DNA of 64,000 bases from Epiperipatus broadwayi (GCA_028023455.1 JAQFVV010000023.1:310001-374000), one strand, 5' to 3'. Positions 14,054-26,317 are shown, counted from the first letter of the stretch. Translations and numbers: made by a program. The notes: generated from the sequence alone by a model not told the origin.

Positions 14054-14624
14054 CAGGAGTAGGCAATTGTTTTGACTCGGGGGGGGGGGGGGGCACTTTG
14101 TGGAAGCAAAGGTTAGCGGAGGACTGCACCTTTAAAATAACTGCACTCATTAATTAACTTTGCATTTCAGAAAAGGTATATATTGTACCATAAAAATCAA
14201 TAAATATAAATTAAATTAGATAGTGGCAGTTTTATTCAATTTATTTATTATGCTAATGTCATATCATTTATAGCTGCAAGCACATTTAATTTTAGAATCA
14301 GTTTAATGACACAAATGTACCCTATCACACTTTTCTACAATTTTTTTGAAATCAGGAGTGGGATTGCTTGTTGAGATTCTCATCACAGCCTGCAAGTTAA
14401 GGTCTGTCAAAGAACATCTATATTTACTCTCGTTGATCTTCAAGCAAGAAAAACGTTGCTCAAATATATGTAAATCCAAATATAGAGAAATACGAGAAGA
14501 ATCTTCGGTCACACATGGGAAGTAAATCTTGGTTTAAGGCGGATTTTTCTGATTGTCTTGGCAAGCCACAAAAAACTCTTACAGGACGACATGTAGCCCG
14601 CAAGCCATTATTTGCCCACCCCTG
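14054..14624 (-). mobile_element. hAT-superfamily DNA transposon, internally deleted
   Basis: The element is bounded by terminal inverted repeats. The left end reads CAGGAGTAGGCAA and the right end, read inward on the minus strand, CAGGGGTGGGCAA. This matches the CAGGGGTGGGCAA-type ends of Charlie-like hAT elements. The flanking 8-mers (CCATATAT at 14046-14053 and CCATGTTT at 14625-14632) match at 6 of 8 positions, as expected for a worn hAT 8-bp target-site duplication. At 571 bp it is far shorter than an autonomous hAT (typically 2-4 kb), yet it keeps the transposase C-terminus on the minus strand. A G run lies just inside the left end (about 14079-14093). Confidence 0.82.
14303..14512 (-). 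pseudogene. hAT transposase C-terminal dimerisation domain, fragment
   Basis: The translated tail contains an FEQRFSC...NESKYRCSLTD...LQAVMRISTSN...PDF pattern. This is characteristic of the hAT C-terminal domain found in transposases and in domesticated relatives such as EPM2AIP1/SCAND3-like proteins, whose usual form is CEQ(T/L)FS...KSKYRS.LTDEHL...LR...SN...P. Just upstream on the minus strand, another frame reads something like FSYFSIFGFTYI, the part that normally precedes the EQ.FS motif, so there is a frameshift at the junction. The RNase H-like catalytic core is absent, so it cannot encode an active transposase. Confidence 0.8.
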
Positions 14625-14639
14625 CCATGTTTATGAAAA

Positions 14640-15680
14640 CATTCATATATTTTTTTAAAAAACTTTAATTACATCTTTGATTAACAGATGGCACCTCTCA
14701 TATTTAAAAAAAGTCACATTCACACAGTAGCAAATATGATTATATATATAAACTAGACAATGACAGTCAGTAATGACTGAGTTGCAAAACAAATGAAAGC
14801 TGAAAATAATGTTTATGCCTTTTTTTATATATTTAAAACATATTTTATATGTAATCTGAGATCATTTGCAGGCAGCAAATAGCTTTTTTTTATACTTTTT
14901 GTAGTAATAAAATTGTAAGAATATTTATTTATAACATTTAAATACTTTATTAATTTTAAAATTATTATTATACATTTATAAATATATACACATTACTATA
15001 AAAGTATATATATATTAATTATAAAATACTTTTTTCTCACAACATATACATTGAAACAACATATATGTTTAAAAAAAGCTTTTAAAAACAACATGAAACT
15101 AAAATGGTGTCACTCAATAATAGAATTAACAGTAAAATATACAAAGACTAATTACTTAAACAATTGCAAAAATATATTTAAAAAAATTTTTAATTAGTAA
15201 TTTAAAGTGTCTATTTTATATATCTAAAATTAATTAACAAAATAACATCAATTATCAAAATGATACTTCATATCTTAAGTTCACTGCCCAGGTGGTATTA
15301 TGAAAAATTGACAATATTTCGTTATTTTATTATTTGTCATCTCAATCAATAGTAACCAAGCTTACTGAGTATATATATAATCCAAAGGCAAAAAGACAAA
15401 TTATAAAAAATTAAAAATTACAAACTTATTAATAAACTACAAATATATCTGTCTGTATTATACCATGGTCCTTTAATTAGTTTGTTTAATATCTTGCAAT
15501 ATCCTATTTATCATTTACTGTGTGTGAACTGTTTTTTTTTTTAAGAACTTCAATATATTGCTTTACAGAAGTTCTCTACTGTATGTTTTCAACCATATCT
15601 CTTCAAAAAAATCAATTAATATTTCACTTTTTTAGAGGGTCTTTAAGATATTTATACTATAAAAGAAATTTACTCTCCCA
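14640..15680. other. AT-rich DNA, no feature recognised
   Basis: Nothing with coding or element character is seen between the hAT element and the LINE relic. Short AT-alternating runs occur around 14740 and 15005-15020. Confidence 0.45.
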
Positions 15681-15689
15681 CCAAATGCA

Positions 15690-17800
15690 AGTTAGTGAAG
15701 CCTGTTATCATTTATTTGCTTTAGATAATCCATTCAACAAAGACGTACATTGCAATACTAATTGGTTCTATGATCTTTCCTGTCCATTTTGCAAATGTAT
15801 CAAGCATTACATCAATAAGAGGTTATTGTTTCACTTTCATGTAACAAATTATATACAATAGCAATCACTTATACAATTCATTTATTCTAATAGTTATACC
15901 ACAGGGTAATTGGTCCAGTGCAAAAGCAGCAAACTGTGTTAACCTTTTACTTCCATAATCATTAAAATTGAAAATTGCTGAAGATTTGTTTTTCATTAGT
16001 GATTGATAAAGAACATAAATTTTTGAATGTTAATTACAAACAAGTCTTTATAAGTTGCATTCAAAACATTTAAGAACATTCTATAACTCATATGAGTATA
16101 ACCCATGAAATTCTTATGTTTCCTTTTAATCAGTTCAAATTAAAAACAACCCTATCAAATATTTGATGCTTGCTTCATGAAGCCACTAGAAACTATTCCA
16201 AAGTCCATGGGCAAAGAATAAAAAGCAAAGTTGGAAATAGATAACAGGAGTTTTCATTACAAAAGATGCAGAGTATTTGCCAGCAATAAAAATATTTCCT
16301 CTCATCCATCATATAGAATCTGCATAATAAGAATAAACTGTGATGAACAACCATCTAATGTCAAACATTTCATGAATATTGATTTGACTACATCAAATAC
16401 TATGAAAAAATATAATAATATATAAATCCATCTTTTCTAACATTTTTCTCATATTTCTTGACTTTATATTGAACCTTCATTATATATTCATCTTTGTCTG
16501 AAAGCAACTAATTCAATAAATGGATTTAATTTGAGCAACGAAAGTGGCAGAACTAGACAAGATAAGAGCTTCTGCTGTAGTAGAAAAAAAAAGACATTTC
16601 ATGACTATCACAACAGTCTCTTATTTCTTTCAGATGGCACAATTTCATTGGATTCAAATTTTCTTAAAAAAAAAATTCCAATAATTCTAAGGGCAACATA
16701 TTTTCACAATATTTTAAAGCTTCTTCAGAATATCTAATCTGGATCTGCAGCCTTTTCATTTATAAGATTACATTAAACTGGATATCATTGTCCAAATTCA
16801 AATGAGAGATAGAATGTCATCATCTGGTATTCATTAATTAATCCATTATATATCTGCTTTACTTATTCAAAATACATGGTTGTCCTAGAAATGATAGCCA
16901 TTTATGAATTTAATGATCTTATGAGACAATTTTTCAGATGTTATTTTCAATTCAACAACAGAAAAAAATATCTAGATACCAAGATTGGCATATAATTGTA
17001 TCTCTTTTATAGTTTTAATCCACCAAACACTTTAAATCTCCTTGTAAATTTTTAATACTGCTTATAAAAGCATCCTTCCTTTTTGTGATTCTGCCAAGTA
17101 GAAAATGCTGCATTTATTTTTAATTAAGCCTCTAATAAGACATTCTAAGAAAACAAGATTTGGCTTTTTAGTGAGAAATAAAAACACCCTTAGATATATC
17201 CCAGCTCACTCCTCGGAAACATGACAAACTTGAAGATCAAATGTAAGAACTAAAATTTCAAATTTTAGTTTTCAATAGCTGTTAAGATCAAACAGAAGTA
17301 GCAGATATTTCTAATAAAGAAAAATTCAAATTTACAACTAATACATTATAATGTGTGCATTTTAATGCAATTCTCGTTTCTATTTTAGAACATATCATCA
17401 ACTTACTCCTATAAGAGCTTACATAATATGAATTTCTTTTACATTCTGATGCTACAATCTATAAGATTCAAACATTTTGGGCATTCATGTATTGTATAAA
17501 ATTTAATAACATAAGACTATGTAAATTCATGGAGTCAATATTATAATATTCAGTAACAGAAACAACATTTATTCTTTCTCTCAACATTATGTACATTAAA
17601 GTCTCCAAGAATAACAGATTGATATAATAACACTATCCAACAAGTGATAAGTTTTCATTCTTAATAACATAGCCTTTCATTCATGGGTTAGAAAATTCTA
17701 AGAAGATACCAAATTTCTTCTCACAATGAATCTAACATCATGCACTATAAATTTCATTTGATGATCCCAATTTTCCCAAAAAAAAAAAAACTTGTTCTCA
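15690..17800 (-). mobile_element. Highly decayed LINE (endonuclease + reverse transcriptase relic)
   Basis: No long ORF survives, but the minus-strand frames read together preserve LINE landmarks in the right order. An endonuclease-like ILGDFN lies near 17595-17612. A WW...EIQLYAN block follows near 16984-17025. A KAADPD-like block (compare GKA.GPDG) lies near 16750, an LCHLKE...CCDSH block (compare IVHLYKxKG...C.NHRGIS) near 16600-16655, and MDLYIIIFF...FDVV near 16395-16430. An LTLDGC..QFI.I...LYDG block completes the series near 16290-16360. This matches endonuclease/RT LINEs common in invertebrates, where the RT palm reads MDLYM.FVDLTKAFDTV. Many stops and frameshifts separate the blocks, so this is an old dead copy. 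Its 3' end past 15690 is not resolved. Confidence 0.72.
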
Positions 17801-17809
17801 TCTACCAGA

Positions 17810-19930
17810 ATAATTAAAATTTCTTTTCTGAAAACTTTCACTATTATTAACTCCATCAAACTTAAATCTTGACAACTTCTTTTTCAAGTGTTGCATTTCA
17901 ATCAAATCTTCAACAGTTCATTCACACAAATTTAATATAAATAAAGTTACCTTTATTAGCACATCATTATCTACTGGTCTAGTACCAACATCACTGCTCA
18001 TATTGTAACTATTTCTACAGTTTTAATGAGTAAGCCATCAGGCATGGCAATCTGCCTAGATTTTGTAAACAACTCCATTTTTAGACAATCTTTTTGAGAT
18101 CCTTCCATATTCATATGACATTAATATTCTTAAATACAGCTGTATAAACATACAAAATCATGTATTGAGTGAAACCTCTGTCATAAGTTTGGTTCTAAAA
18201 TGATTTGTTTTTGATTAGACAACAAACAGGATCTCTAAATCAAGCTAAACCTGTAGGCAGTGTTTTTCCAATTAGGAAGGCTTTTATAAAAAAAAAAAGA
18301 AGAAATCAGAAATATTTGTGTGTAATTGATGGATTGTCCAATGAAATGAAAATTATAAGTTCCCGCTTGAAGATTAACTGGAAGACAATTTTTCTTCATG
18401 TCAGCACAGTATATAGATATCGCAAATATGTTTAGTAGCTGGGTTTCTTTTGTATGTACATATTTCTGATGATAAATGCACCATGGTTTCTTTAACTTTT
18501 AATATAGTTTATATTCCAAGCCTAGATTTGAATTCAGGCTACAAAAATTGCTAAATTTTCAACAGGCATGGATTTTTTTTTCAGCAACCGCACAGTCAAC
18601 TCATTTAATCAGCTAGTAATATTAATCAATAAAATAGTCAATAATCCAGCTATTCTTAGCTAGAAGGTAAAAACAGAGATAAATAACTTCTCACCAAGCA
18701 GTAAGTGGCAAGCTTGATAAATATTGCTTTCTCCTTCATTTTACCTTTACGAAGTGCTGTTGAAAATTCTTGATATGTAAAAATGATTCACCCCTCCCCC
18801 TAACTGTAATAATTTTATCCTTTAATTTTCCTTTTTTTATATTCAATTTGTTTCCCAAAATTTTAATTTTAAAATAACATGATTTTTAAAGTTAATGTTT
18901 TGTTTATTTATAAGGGGAGAGGGGGGAGAATAATGATCTGCAAATTTGTTCTTAATATACATTAATCCTATTTTATAAATTTCCACCATATTCACAATCC
19001 CACTGTCAGAAATAGGACTACAGCATAAAAAGGTCATGATGACCCGATTCCACATCAACTTTTCCAGACAGAGAATAAGATAAAAGATAAAAAAAAAAAT
19101 TAAAACATAATTTAGTTCTTACCAATTATCCTACAAGACAACCGAAAACACTCAAATTTGAAAGTCACTCTGCTCTTCAATAATTGTGAACCCTCAGATA
19201 GCCAGACTTCAGCATCTCAACACAATTTAATAGTTCATACTTAAAACAGCAATTCAAAAGATTATAGTTGTATTACAAAACAATAAGGCCATTTACGACA
19301 TTAAGTTGCTTATTTTAATTGATTTATAATCATTAGTAATATTAAATGCCCCAGGTCAACATTGGTTCCTGTAGAGACACATGAATAGCAATTCTTTAAA
19401 ATTATCTATTATCTACTTGGATTGTCAGCCATCCTCATAATCCATTCTTTTCTTACATCTCCAAACTTGTGATTATTATATACAGTTTTCTAATAAATTA
19501 TATTATTTCATGACATAAGCAAAATACGACAATTCAGAGCCGATCATTTGCATTTCAAGTAAAAGATTGGATCTAATGTCCCAATAATCCATTTGTTCAT
19601 TTTCTTCATATCTGATATTCTCAAAAGATTTCACCATCAAATGACTCAAAGGCATCATCTTTCTTCAAAACCTAATTGTGAACCCTAAAAAATTTAGTTA
19701 TTCTACATTCATTCTTAAAGCCTATGATATTGTCATGCAGAAATAATCAGAAAAAAAATATCAAAAAAGCTGACATCTAAAACTCCAAAAAATTTTAAAA
19801 AGACACAATCTCTCCAACCAATCCAAAGGCCCAACTCTTGAAAGAGTATAATATCATCTTACTAGAAGTGGATGCCGTTTGAAAATTATAATCATATTTT
19901 TCCTGAGTGAAATCCCTCAAAAAGATATGG
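17810..19930. other. Non-coding DNA, nothing firmly recognised
   Basis: The 5' part of the preceding LINE may extend to about 18100, but I could not find further endonuclease motifs. No other gene, RNA or element ends are seen. The open stretch at 18205-18435 (+) has no family signature. Confidence 0.4.
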
Positions 19931-19939
19931 ATAAATAAC

Positions 19940-22070
19940 GCTTGAGCAAATGATAAAAAATAGAATGAATTCACCTATTTTTTCAATTTTCAATGATTAT
20001 AAGTTTTCATTTACTGAAATTGCAGGAAATTAGAAGAGGAAATTACATATTAGCCCAATTTAAATACAGTATTAATCATTTTTGAAATTACCATGATTAA
20101 ATAGACATAGATACTGAATGTTATTTTTTAACAACTTGTATAATAGAATCACATTTTAGTTTGTAAAAGTAAATAGCAAATATACATAGTTTAATGTATA
20201 TGTAATCAAAACAGAAATAGCTCTAGAGAAATAATACATATCAGCAAATAATAAAGAACAAAATGAAGTCATCTATTCCTTCAACTTTCGATCTTTATAA
20301 GCTTTCATTCACTATGATTGCTTGAAATTAAGAAGAAAAATGATATATTAACAGATATAAAGATAACTTTAATCATTCTGATATTACAATTGTTCAAATA
20401 GAGGACACAGACTGAATATCATTTTTAACACAACCTCTATAACCATAATCAAATATCTGTTTGTAAATATAAATATCATATACTCACAGCTTACTAATAT
20501 AAATCCAAATGGAAGTAAACCAACCCTTATGTCAATAAATGATAATGAATAAAGTGAATTAATCTATTTTTTCCAGATTTTACTCTTTATATGCCTTCAC
20601 TTGCTGATACTGATGTATATTACTCCCATTTAAACATAGCATTAATCATTTAGAAAATATTCTTAATTTGCACCAATGTCAGCAAGTGAAAATTTATAAA
20701 GATTGAAAGCTGAAATTAATAAAAGAATTCACTCAATTCTTTATCATTTAGGCAGCCATAAGTGTTATTTATCTAGTTCGAGCAGGGAGTTGATCTACTT
20801 ACACCTAAATTTCAAATACATTAAGCTATATATATTTGATATTTACATTTATAAAATAATATTTGATCACTGTTATAGAGATTGTTAAAATCCAGATTGT
20901 CTCCATCCTCTATTTGAATAATTGTAATTTCAAAATGATTAGTTCTGAATTTAAATCAGACTAATATATAATTTCCATTCCCAATTTCCAGTAATGTCAA
21001 TGAAACCTTATAAAAATCAGAATCTGAAAGAATGGGTGAAATCACTCTATTCTTTATTTATTGTTTAGTGATGTATGCTTGTTATTTACCCATTTTTAAA
21101 ATTAATATTTGATTACTCTTATAGAAATTGTTAAATATAAGACTCAGTCTTTATCTTTCTTCTATTTAAACAATTGTAATTTCAAACAGTTAATGCCATT
21201 TTAATTGAGACCAATATATAATTTCCACTTTTAATTTCCAGCAATGCCAGCAAATAAAAGCTTATAGAGATTGACAACTGAAGGAGTATGTGAATTCAGT
21301 GTATTCTTTATCATTTGCTGGCATAAATAATATTTATCTATAGCTCATAAAAGAATTGATTTACTTCCATTCAGATTTCACATATATTACACTATGCATA
21401 TTTGATTACTATTACAGATATAATTAAAATGAGATTCAATCTCTATTCTCTATTTGAATGATTGTAATTTTAAACAGATTAATGCCATATTTTTAATTAA
21501 ATTGGGTTAATATAACTCTTAATTTCCTATAAAGCCAGCAAATAAAAGTGTTTTATAAAATAAAAAAAATGCTGAAAGAATAGATGAATTCATTCTACTC
21601 TTTAGCAGTGTTGTGTGAGTGCTATTTATTTATATTCCATGGGATAAATCACTAAACATTACATGATCATCATACTTTATGTATCATTAATTACTATGGC
21701 TTCTACTGAGTGCACTACTGTATGGAGAGTTTTACCTCTGTGTTCCATGGGATAGTTGGTTTATTTCCATTTGGAATGATTGTAATATCTTACAATATTT
21801 ATTATTGGTGAGAGGATATTATTCTTTTATAAGAATTAACCTTTTGTTTATCTTCACCTGTTTAGCTATATTTAAATCATAGTATAAATGGATAAAAAAT
21901 GAACAGTTGGAGAGATAATTAAGCTAATATTTAATTTCATTCTTAATGTCCAGCAATACCAGAAAATGAAAACATATAAAGATTAAAAGCTGAAGGAATA
22001 GGTGAATCAACTCTATTCTTTTATTTTACCAACCCAAATTAACTTAAAACAGGTAAAACTCTCCATACAG
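19940..22070. repeat. Tandem array of ~250-310-bp family B units with internal inversion
   Basis: Forward units begin near 19948, 20242 and 20535, each opening with an AAATGATAA...GAATGAATTCACCTATT-like block followed by TTATAAG(C/T)TTTCA. From about 20686 the same unit appears reverse-complemented, with starts near 20686, 20995, 21247, 21535 and 21960 (AGCAAATGAAA...TATAAAGATTGAAAGCTGAA...). The array therefore has a head-to-head junction near 20660-20690. A further inverted pair sits at about 21665-21740 and 22050-22090 (shared core TATGGAGAGTTTTACCT). Units are diverged and non-coding. Related units occur at 36672-37101. Confidence 0.75.
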
Positions 22071-22090
22071 CAGTGGTGATCATGTGATGT

Positions 22091-22870
22091 TCCAAATTAA
22101 CATGTTATTTAACTCTAGATAATGCTGTGTAGATACCCTTAGTGATTACCAATAATATAATGGTAGCATATTATCTTGGCCATGTATAAAAAAATTTAAA
22201 AATTTAAGAATTTCAGAATTAGAAATCTTTTAAATACCCAGTCCATAGCCAACACCACTCACTAACCATCCAATTGCAATTGATGGGAAGATGAAAAACT
22301 ACTCAAAACTTCACCATACGGCAATTAGCAAAATGATAGGGAATGCTTTTCCTGTATTGTTTTACTCTAATAGAAAGCTTTTGCCAAGCAGTGACAAATT
22401 TAATGGATGTTTTACCTTACATTCTTATTGAATAGTTAGCTGGATTGGCTATGGTGTTTGACTACCTAAAAAAAAAAAAAAATCCTAAGCCTACTTGTGA
22501 TCTAAAACATTTTCCAAGGTTCATCTGCCACAGATTTGAATCTCATATCAAGGGAATGATAGACAGATAATTAACAACTATAAAACAAAGCCATTCTTGC
22601 AACTGATACATTAACTACAAATGTATTCCTGTAATAGGAGAGGTTAAAAATAGTTTGACAGTATTAATTTTATTTGTAAAAAAAATAAAGTATTTGCTTA
22701 GTGCATCTCATTATTGCTTTTCTATTGAAATTTTTGGTTAAAAAAAAACGAATTTCCTAAATATTTATCTATATTGCAAAATTACTTTGAAAGGAGACAT
22801 CTGTTAGAAATAAGCACAAATGGACCAAAAAAAATCAACTCCAGTGATATCTGGTGGAATGAATTAATTG
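22091..22870. other. Non-coding DNA, nothing recognised
   Basis: No coding segment or element end is seen apart from the decayed downstream edge of the kinase pseudogene, which may reach into 22780-22890. Confidence 0.4.
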
Positions 22871-22889
22871 GCTCTGGAAGTTCATTCAC

Positions 22890-23190
22890 TATATCATTTC
22901 TTTTCTGTTTTCCTATTGGTTGCTATCAAATAGAGAGCTCTCAATGGATTTCCATTTAAATATGGTGGGTCTTTATTCATTTTCATTGCTGTAATACCTG
23001 AACTCCAAGTATCTACTTTAGAACCATATTGTTTATTTGCAACCACTTCTGGTGCCATCCAATATGGAATTCCTACCACAGTGGTCTGTTTATTCTGATC
23101 CTGGAATATTTGCACACAAAAGTCAAAGTCCACTAATTTAACACTTCCAGCCACTGAAAAATATATATTTGGAGGTAAGTCCATGGTCTA
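22890..23190 (-). pseudogene. p21-activated kinase (PAK family) catalytic-domain pseudogene
   Basis: The minus-strand translation matches the PAK kinase activation segment and subdomain [13 protein letters not shown], then [44 protein letters not shown]. The PAK consensus is [57 protein letters not shown]. Key residues are changed: the magnesium-binding DFG reads DFD, the GTPYW threonine is Ile, and WSLG is WSSG. A stop follows soon after IATN. Upstream, PNI..F...GSVK aligns with the PAK SDNILLGMDGSVK, and a shifted, corrupted match to EFLH..VIHRDIK may extend to about 23215. Because sequence that would come from neighbouring exons seems contiguous, a processed retrocopy is likelier than an exon fragment. 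A TTTTCAG at the GSVK edge leaves a duplicated exon possible. Confidence 0.8.
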
Positions 23191-23229
23191 GATCAAAGTT
23201 ATTATCCAAATAAAGAATTACACAAGAAA

Positions 23230-24190
23230 TACTAAATATGTAAATATATAAAAATACATAATTAATGACTTTCCAAACCATAGTTGGATTTTAATAAAAA
23301 ATAAAATATAAAGTAAAAATGTAAATGAACATGTATCCTAATAAAAAATCAGAGATCACTGATTTCAGAACTACAACTTTCTTGTGAGATAACATTCAGT
23401 AGTAGTATTATCTGTCCTAGAAACCTCACCATGCCTTACAATTCTAAATAACCCAGTTCTTTTCCTGAATCTGGTAAACTCATATTTTGCTGTCATAATG
23501 CCTTCACAGGAACAACAGTTGTACTTGTAGTCAATGAAAAATCCTCAAGAAAATGTTTAGCTTCTTCACAAATGATTCATCTCAAGAATGATACCACTTA
23601 CTATTTTCTTTTGATTAATTCAGATTAACAAAAGACTAACTATTAGTTCTGTGATGTTGCAATATAAACTGCTCAATCCAGAAATCCTTTTTATTATCTG
23701 TACATTTTTAAAATTCATCCTTGATTTTTTTATATACATATAATTGATTTAACAATATAATATTCAGATCTCTTGTTTTACCGTTTTCTCTTTTAGAAAT
23801 CTTTTTTTAATCCAATACTGATATTTTTTTAAATCCTACTTTTCAAATTCATGATCAAAATTTAATACTTTTATATACGAAAAAAATTAAAAAAAAAAAA
23901 CTAGTAAAGATGAATAAATTGCAAAAATAGAACTTGATACTATAATAAGCTTGTAAAATGGGATAAAAAAAATTTCTAAGACTCTGCTCAAAGCTGAAAC
24001 ATATTGAAAAATCTTATAGCATAGTTTCTATACCTGTTAATAGTACTTACTATAGCAATTGCCATTTCAACCAATGGCATTTATCAATTTAGCAACTCCA
24101 CATTTAATAGTTAGATTTCTGCCGATTTGATTATAATTTCACTTCAAAATTATTTATTTTTGAATGTCAGCATTCTGCATTCGTGGCTCA
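23230..24190. other. Non-coding DNA, nothing recognised
   Basis: No coding or element signal is seen between the kinase pseudogene and the LINE fragment. A runs occur near 23880-23900. Confidence 0.45.
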
Positions 24191-24194
24191 TAAT

Positions 24195-24740
24195 TACTAT
24201 ATCAAGGATGCAGTATGTCACCTGTTCTCTTTAATATTTATTTAGAAGACATGCTAAATAATTATTTACGCTGTGGGGGAGCAAATGTTGGAGTTAGAGT
24301 AATAAAATGTAAAAGATTTGCAGATGATATGGCTCTTATAGCTGAGGCTGAAAAGTATCTTCAGAATATGTTGAATAAATTGGAAGAAGAATGTATGGAA
24401 TGAAGATTAATGTTGAAAACCCTAAATGTTTATGAGTAGAGAGAAATGCAAAAAGACTGCAAATTGAAATCTGTGAGTTCAACAGGTAAAGGGTTTAGAT
24501 ATTTGGGTGCATTAGCAAAGGAGGCATTTATTAAGAGGAAAAAGATAGTTTGTGAACCTTTGAAAATAGATTTAAAAAAAAAATTAATTAAATGATATGT
24601 GTGGAGTGTAGTATTGTATGGTTGTGAAACATGGATAATAAATAATAAAATTAGTAATCGATTGAAAGCCTTTGAGAGGTAGACATAAAGAAGAATGAAA
24701 AAAAACCTGGTTGGATGAATAAAATAGCAATTAGGTATAT
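24195..24740 (+). pseudogene. LINE reverse transcriptase fragment
   Basis: The open part (24206-24403) reads QGCSMSPVLFNIYLED, the RT motif-B region, and FADDMALIAE, the catalytic F-A-D-D box, followed by ...NMLNKLEEEC. After a stop, the frames continue with the thumb-side pattern of the same LINE type: an EK.K-like stretch, a YLG-like block and VLYGCETWIINNK. The last is the equivalent of the common YG.ETW motif. Several stops and frameshifts are present, and both the endonuclease and the N-terminal RT are missing. The catalytic aspartates survive but the copy is dead. It ends next to family A copy 2. Confidence 0.85.
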
Positions 24741-24759
24741 TCTTAACTAATGACTATCA

Positions 24760-25075
24760 GTAAACCTCTCTTCAGTTATCCACTCCAATCTGTATAATCG
24801 ATACACATGACCCACATATAGGTGCAAAAGATAAATGATCTCCAATATATGTATTTCATGCTGAACTAGCAATCATCAATTCGTATAGATCATCATCTCC
24901 AACACACACACATATATAATCAGTATTCAGTTTATATTAAGACATCAAATCTTCAAACTTTAATAGAAAATTTTCTCGACCCTCCAACTTTTCAGTCATC
25001 CATGTTATTAAAAAATCTGATGATGGAATGCTCAAATCCCTTATTGATGCTAATATTGTTGTCATAATATATCCA
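24760..25075 (+). repeat. Family A repeat, copy 2
   Basis: It has the same order of blocks as copy 1: CTCTTCAGTTATCCACTCC, GATAAATGATCTCCAATA, TTTATATTAAGACA, and GGAATGCTC near the end. It lies immediately after the LINE fragment. No target-site duplication is identified. Confidence 0.65.
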
Positions 25076-25121
25076 TTTAAATATAGAGAAGATAGATAAG
25101 TAGAATACAGACTGAATCTGT

Positions 25122-25273
25122 AATAATTAAACTACAAGTATAATGTATATACCGAACTTTTAGATGTAATTAGAATGGATTTAGTCAAGCACTTACAAGC
25201 TCTCTTCAGTTATCCACTCCATTTTATATAATCAATACACATAATCACAAACATGTGAAAAAGATAAATGATC

Positions 25274-25310
<37 letters not shown>

Positions 25311-25510
25311 GCTGAAACAGCACTTATCAGTTAATCAAGATCATCATCTCCCACATATATATATATAACCAGTGCCAGTTTATATTAAGACAGAAAATCT
25401 TGAAACTGTAATGAACAGGCTTCAATCTTCTCCACCCTCCAACACTTCAGCCATCCATATTATTAAAAATCTGATGCTGGAATGCTCACATTCCTTGTTG
25501 ATGCTCATTA
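25122..25510 (+). repeat. Family A repeat, copy 3, with extra 5' block
   Basis: This copy includes an additional leading block (AACTACAAGTATAATGTAT, TTTTAGATGTAATT) that copies 1 and 2 lack but that inverted copy 4 shares. An (AT)n microsatellite of about 30 bp at 25279-25308 interrupts it. With copy 4 it forms a large inverted pair. Confidence 0.65.
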
Positions 25511-25785
25511 CAGTTTAACGATTTGCTGTCCTAATATAAACTTAGCACAGATTACATATACGTGTGGGAGATAATGATCTGGACCAACTGATAACTGCTG
25601 TTTCAGCATGAAATACATATATTGGAGACATTTATCTTTTACATGTATGTGGTCATGTATATCGATTATATAAGATGGAGTGGATAGCTGAGGGGAGCTT
25701 GAAAGTCTGTGTTCAAATCCACTCCAATTACATCTAAAAGTTCAGTATATATTATACTTGTAGTTTAGTTATTAATCACTATCAT
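25506..25785 (-). repeat. Family A repeat, copy 4, inverted
   Basis: Its reverse complement follows copy 3 block by block, from AACTACAAGTATAATATAT and TTTTAGATGTAATTGGAGT through GATCATTATCTCCCACA to GTTTATATTAGGACA. The two copies abut, giving an inverted repeat with arms of roughly 230-280 bp. Such a pair can fold into a long hairpin if transcribed. Confidence 0.65.
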
Positions 25786-25789
25786 GTAT

Positions 25790-26315
25790 TTTTTTTTTAT
25801 CGAGATTTAATTTTTGAGAAACCTTATAATCAAGGGTAATTATTTCCATTAATTAAATAAAAATCTACAGATTTAGCAGTGTCTTTTAATTAATAACTAA
25901 GTACATTAAAAAAAAAAAAATCAAAGAAATATAATAAGTAGAAACCTACAAACCTCAATAAAATCTGTATGAAACTTTGGGTCAGTAATAATCATTTTTT
26001 TAATTATCATTTTCTCTAAGTCGCAAAACATTGGCTCTTCAATGCTTAACAGTTTCTAATTTAAATGTTCTTTTTCCATAATGATTTTGTAAAATTTCTA
26101 TCTATCTACCTACAACTAAAACTTATTTCAAAATCAAACATTTAAAAAAATATTATCTTCATTAGTTCTTAAATTATTAGAGTTAGTTTTGATGACTTTT
26201 TAACTGTAGAAGATATTAAAAAATGAAATCCTTTCATTGTTCAATTCTTATTTTCTCATAATTCTGAATAATAGGGCTGAAATCATTTTCATTAAACTTA
26301 CTCCTAATAAAGTGT
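25790..26315. other. AT-rich DNA, nothing recognised
   Basis: No coding or element signal is seen. There is an A run near 25908-25920. Confidence 0.45.
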
Positions 26316-26317
26316 AA

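Noticed and set aside
15520-15861. 113-codon + strand ORF as a gene
   Set aside because: It lies at the edge of the minus-strand LINE relic, has no family signature, and composition is typical of chance ORFs in AT-rich DNA.
25279-25308. (AT)n run as an origin or regulatory element
   Set aside because: It is a simple microsatellite within a family A repeat; no supporting context.
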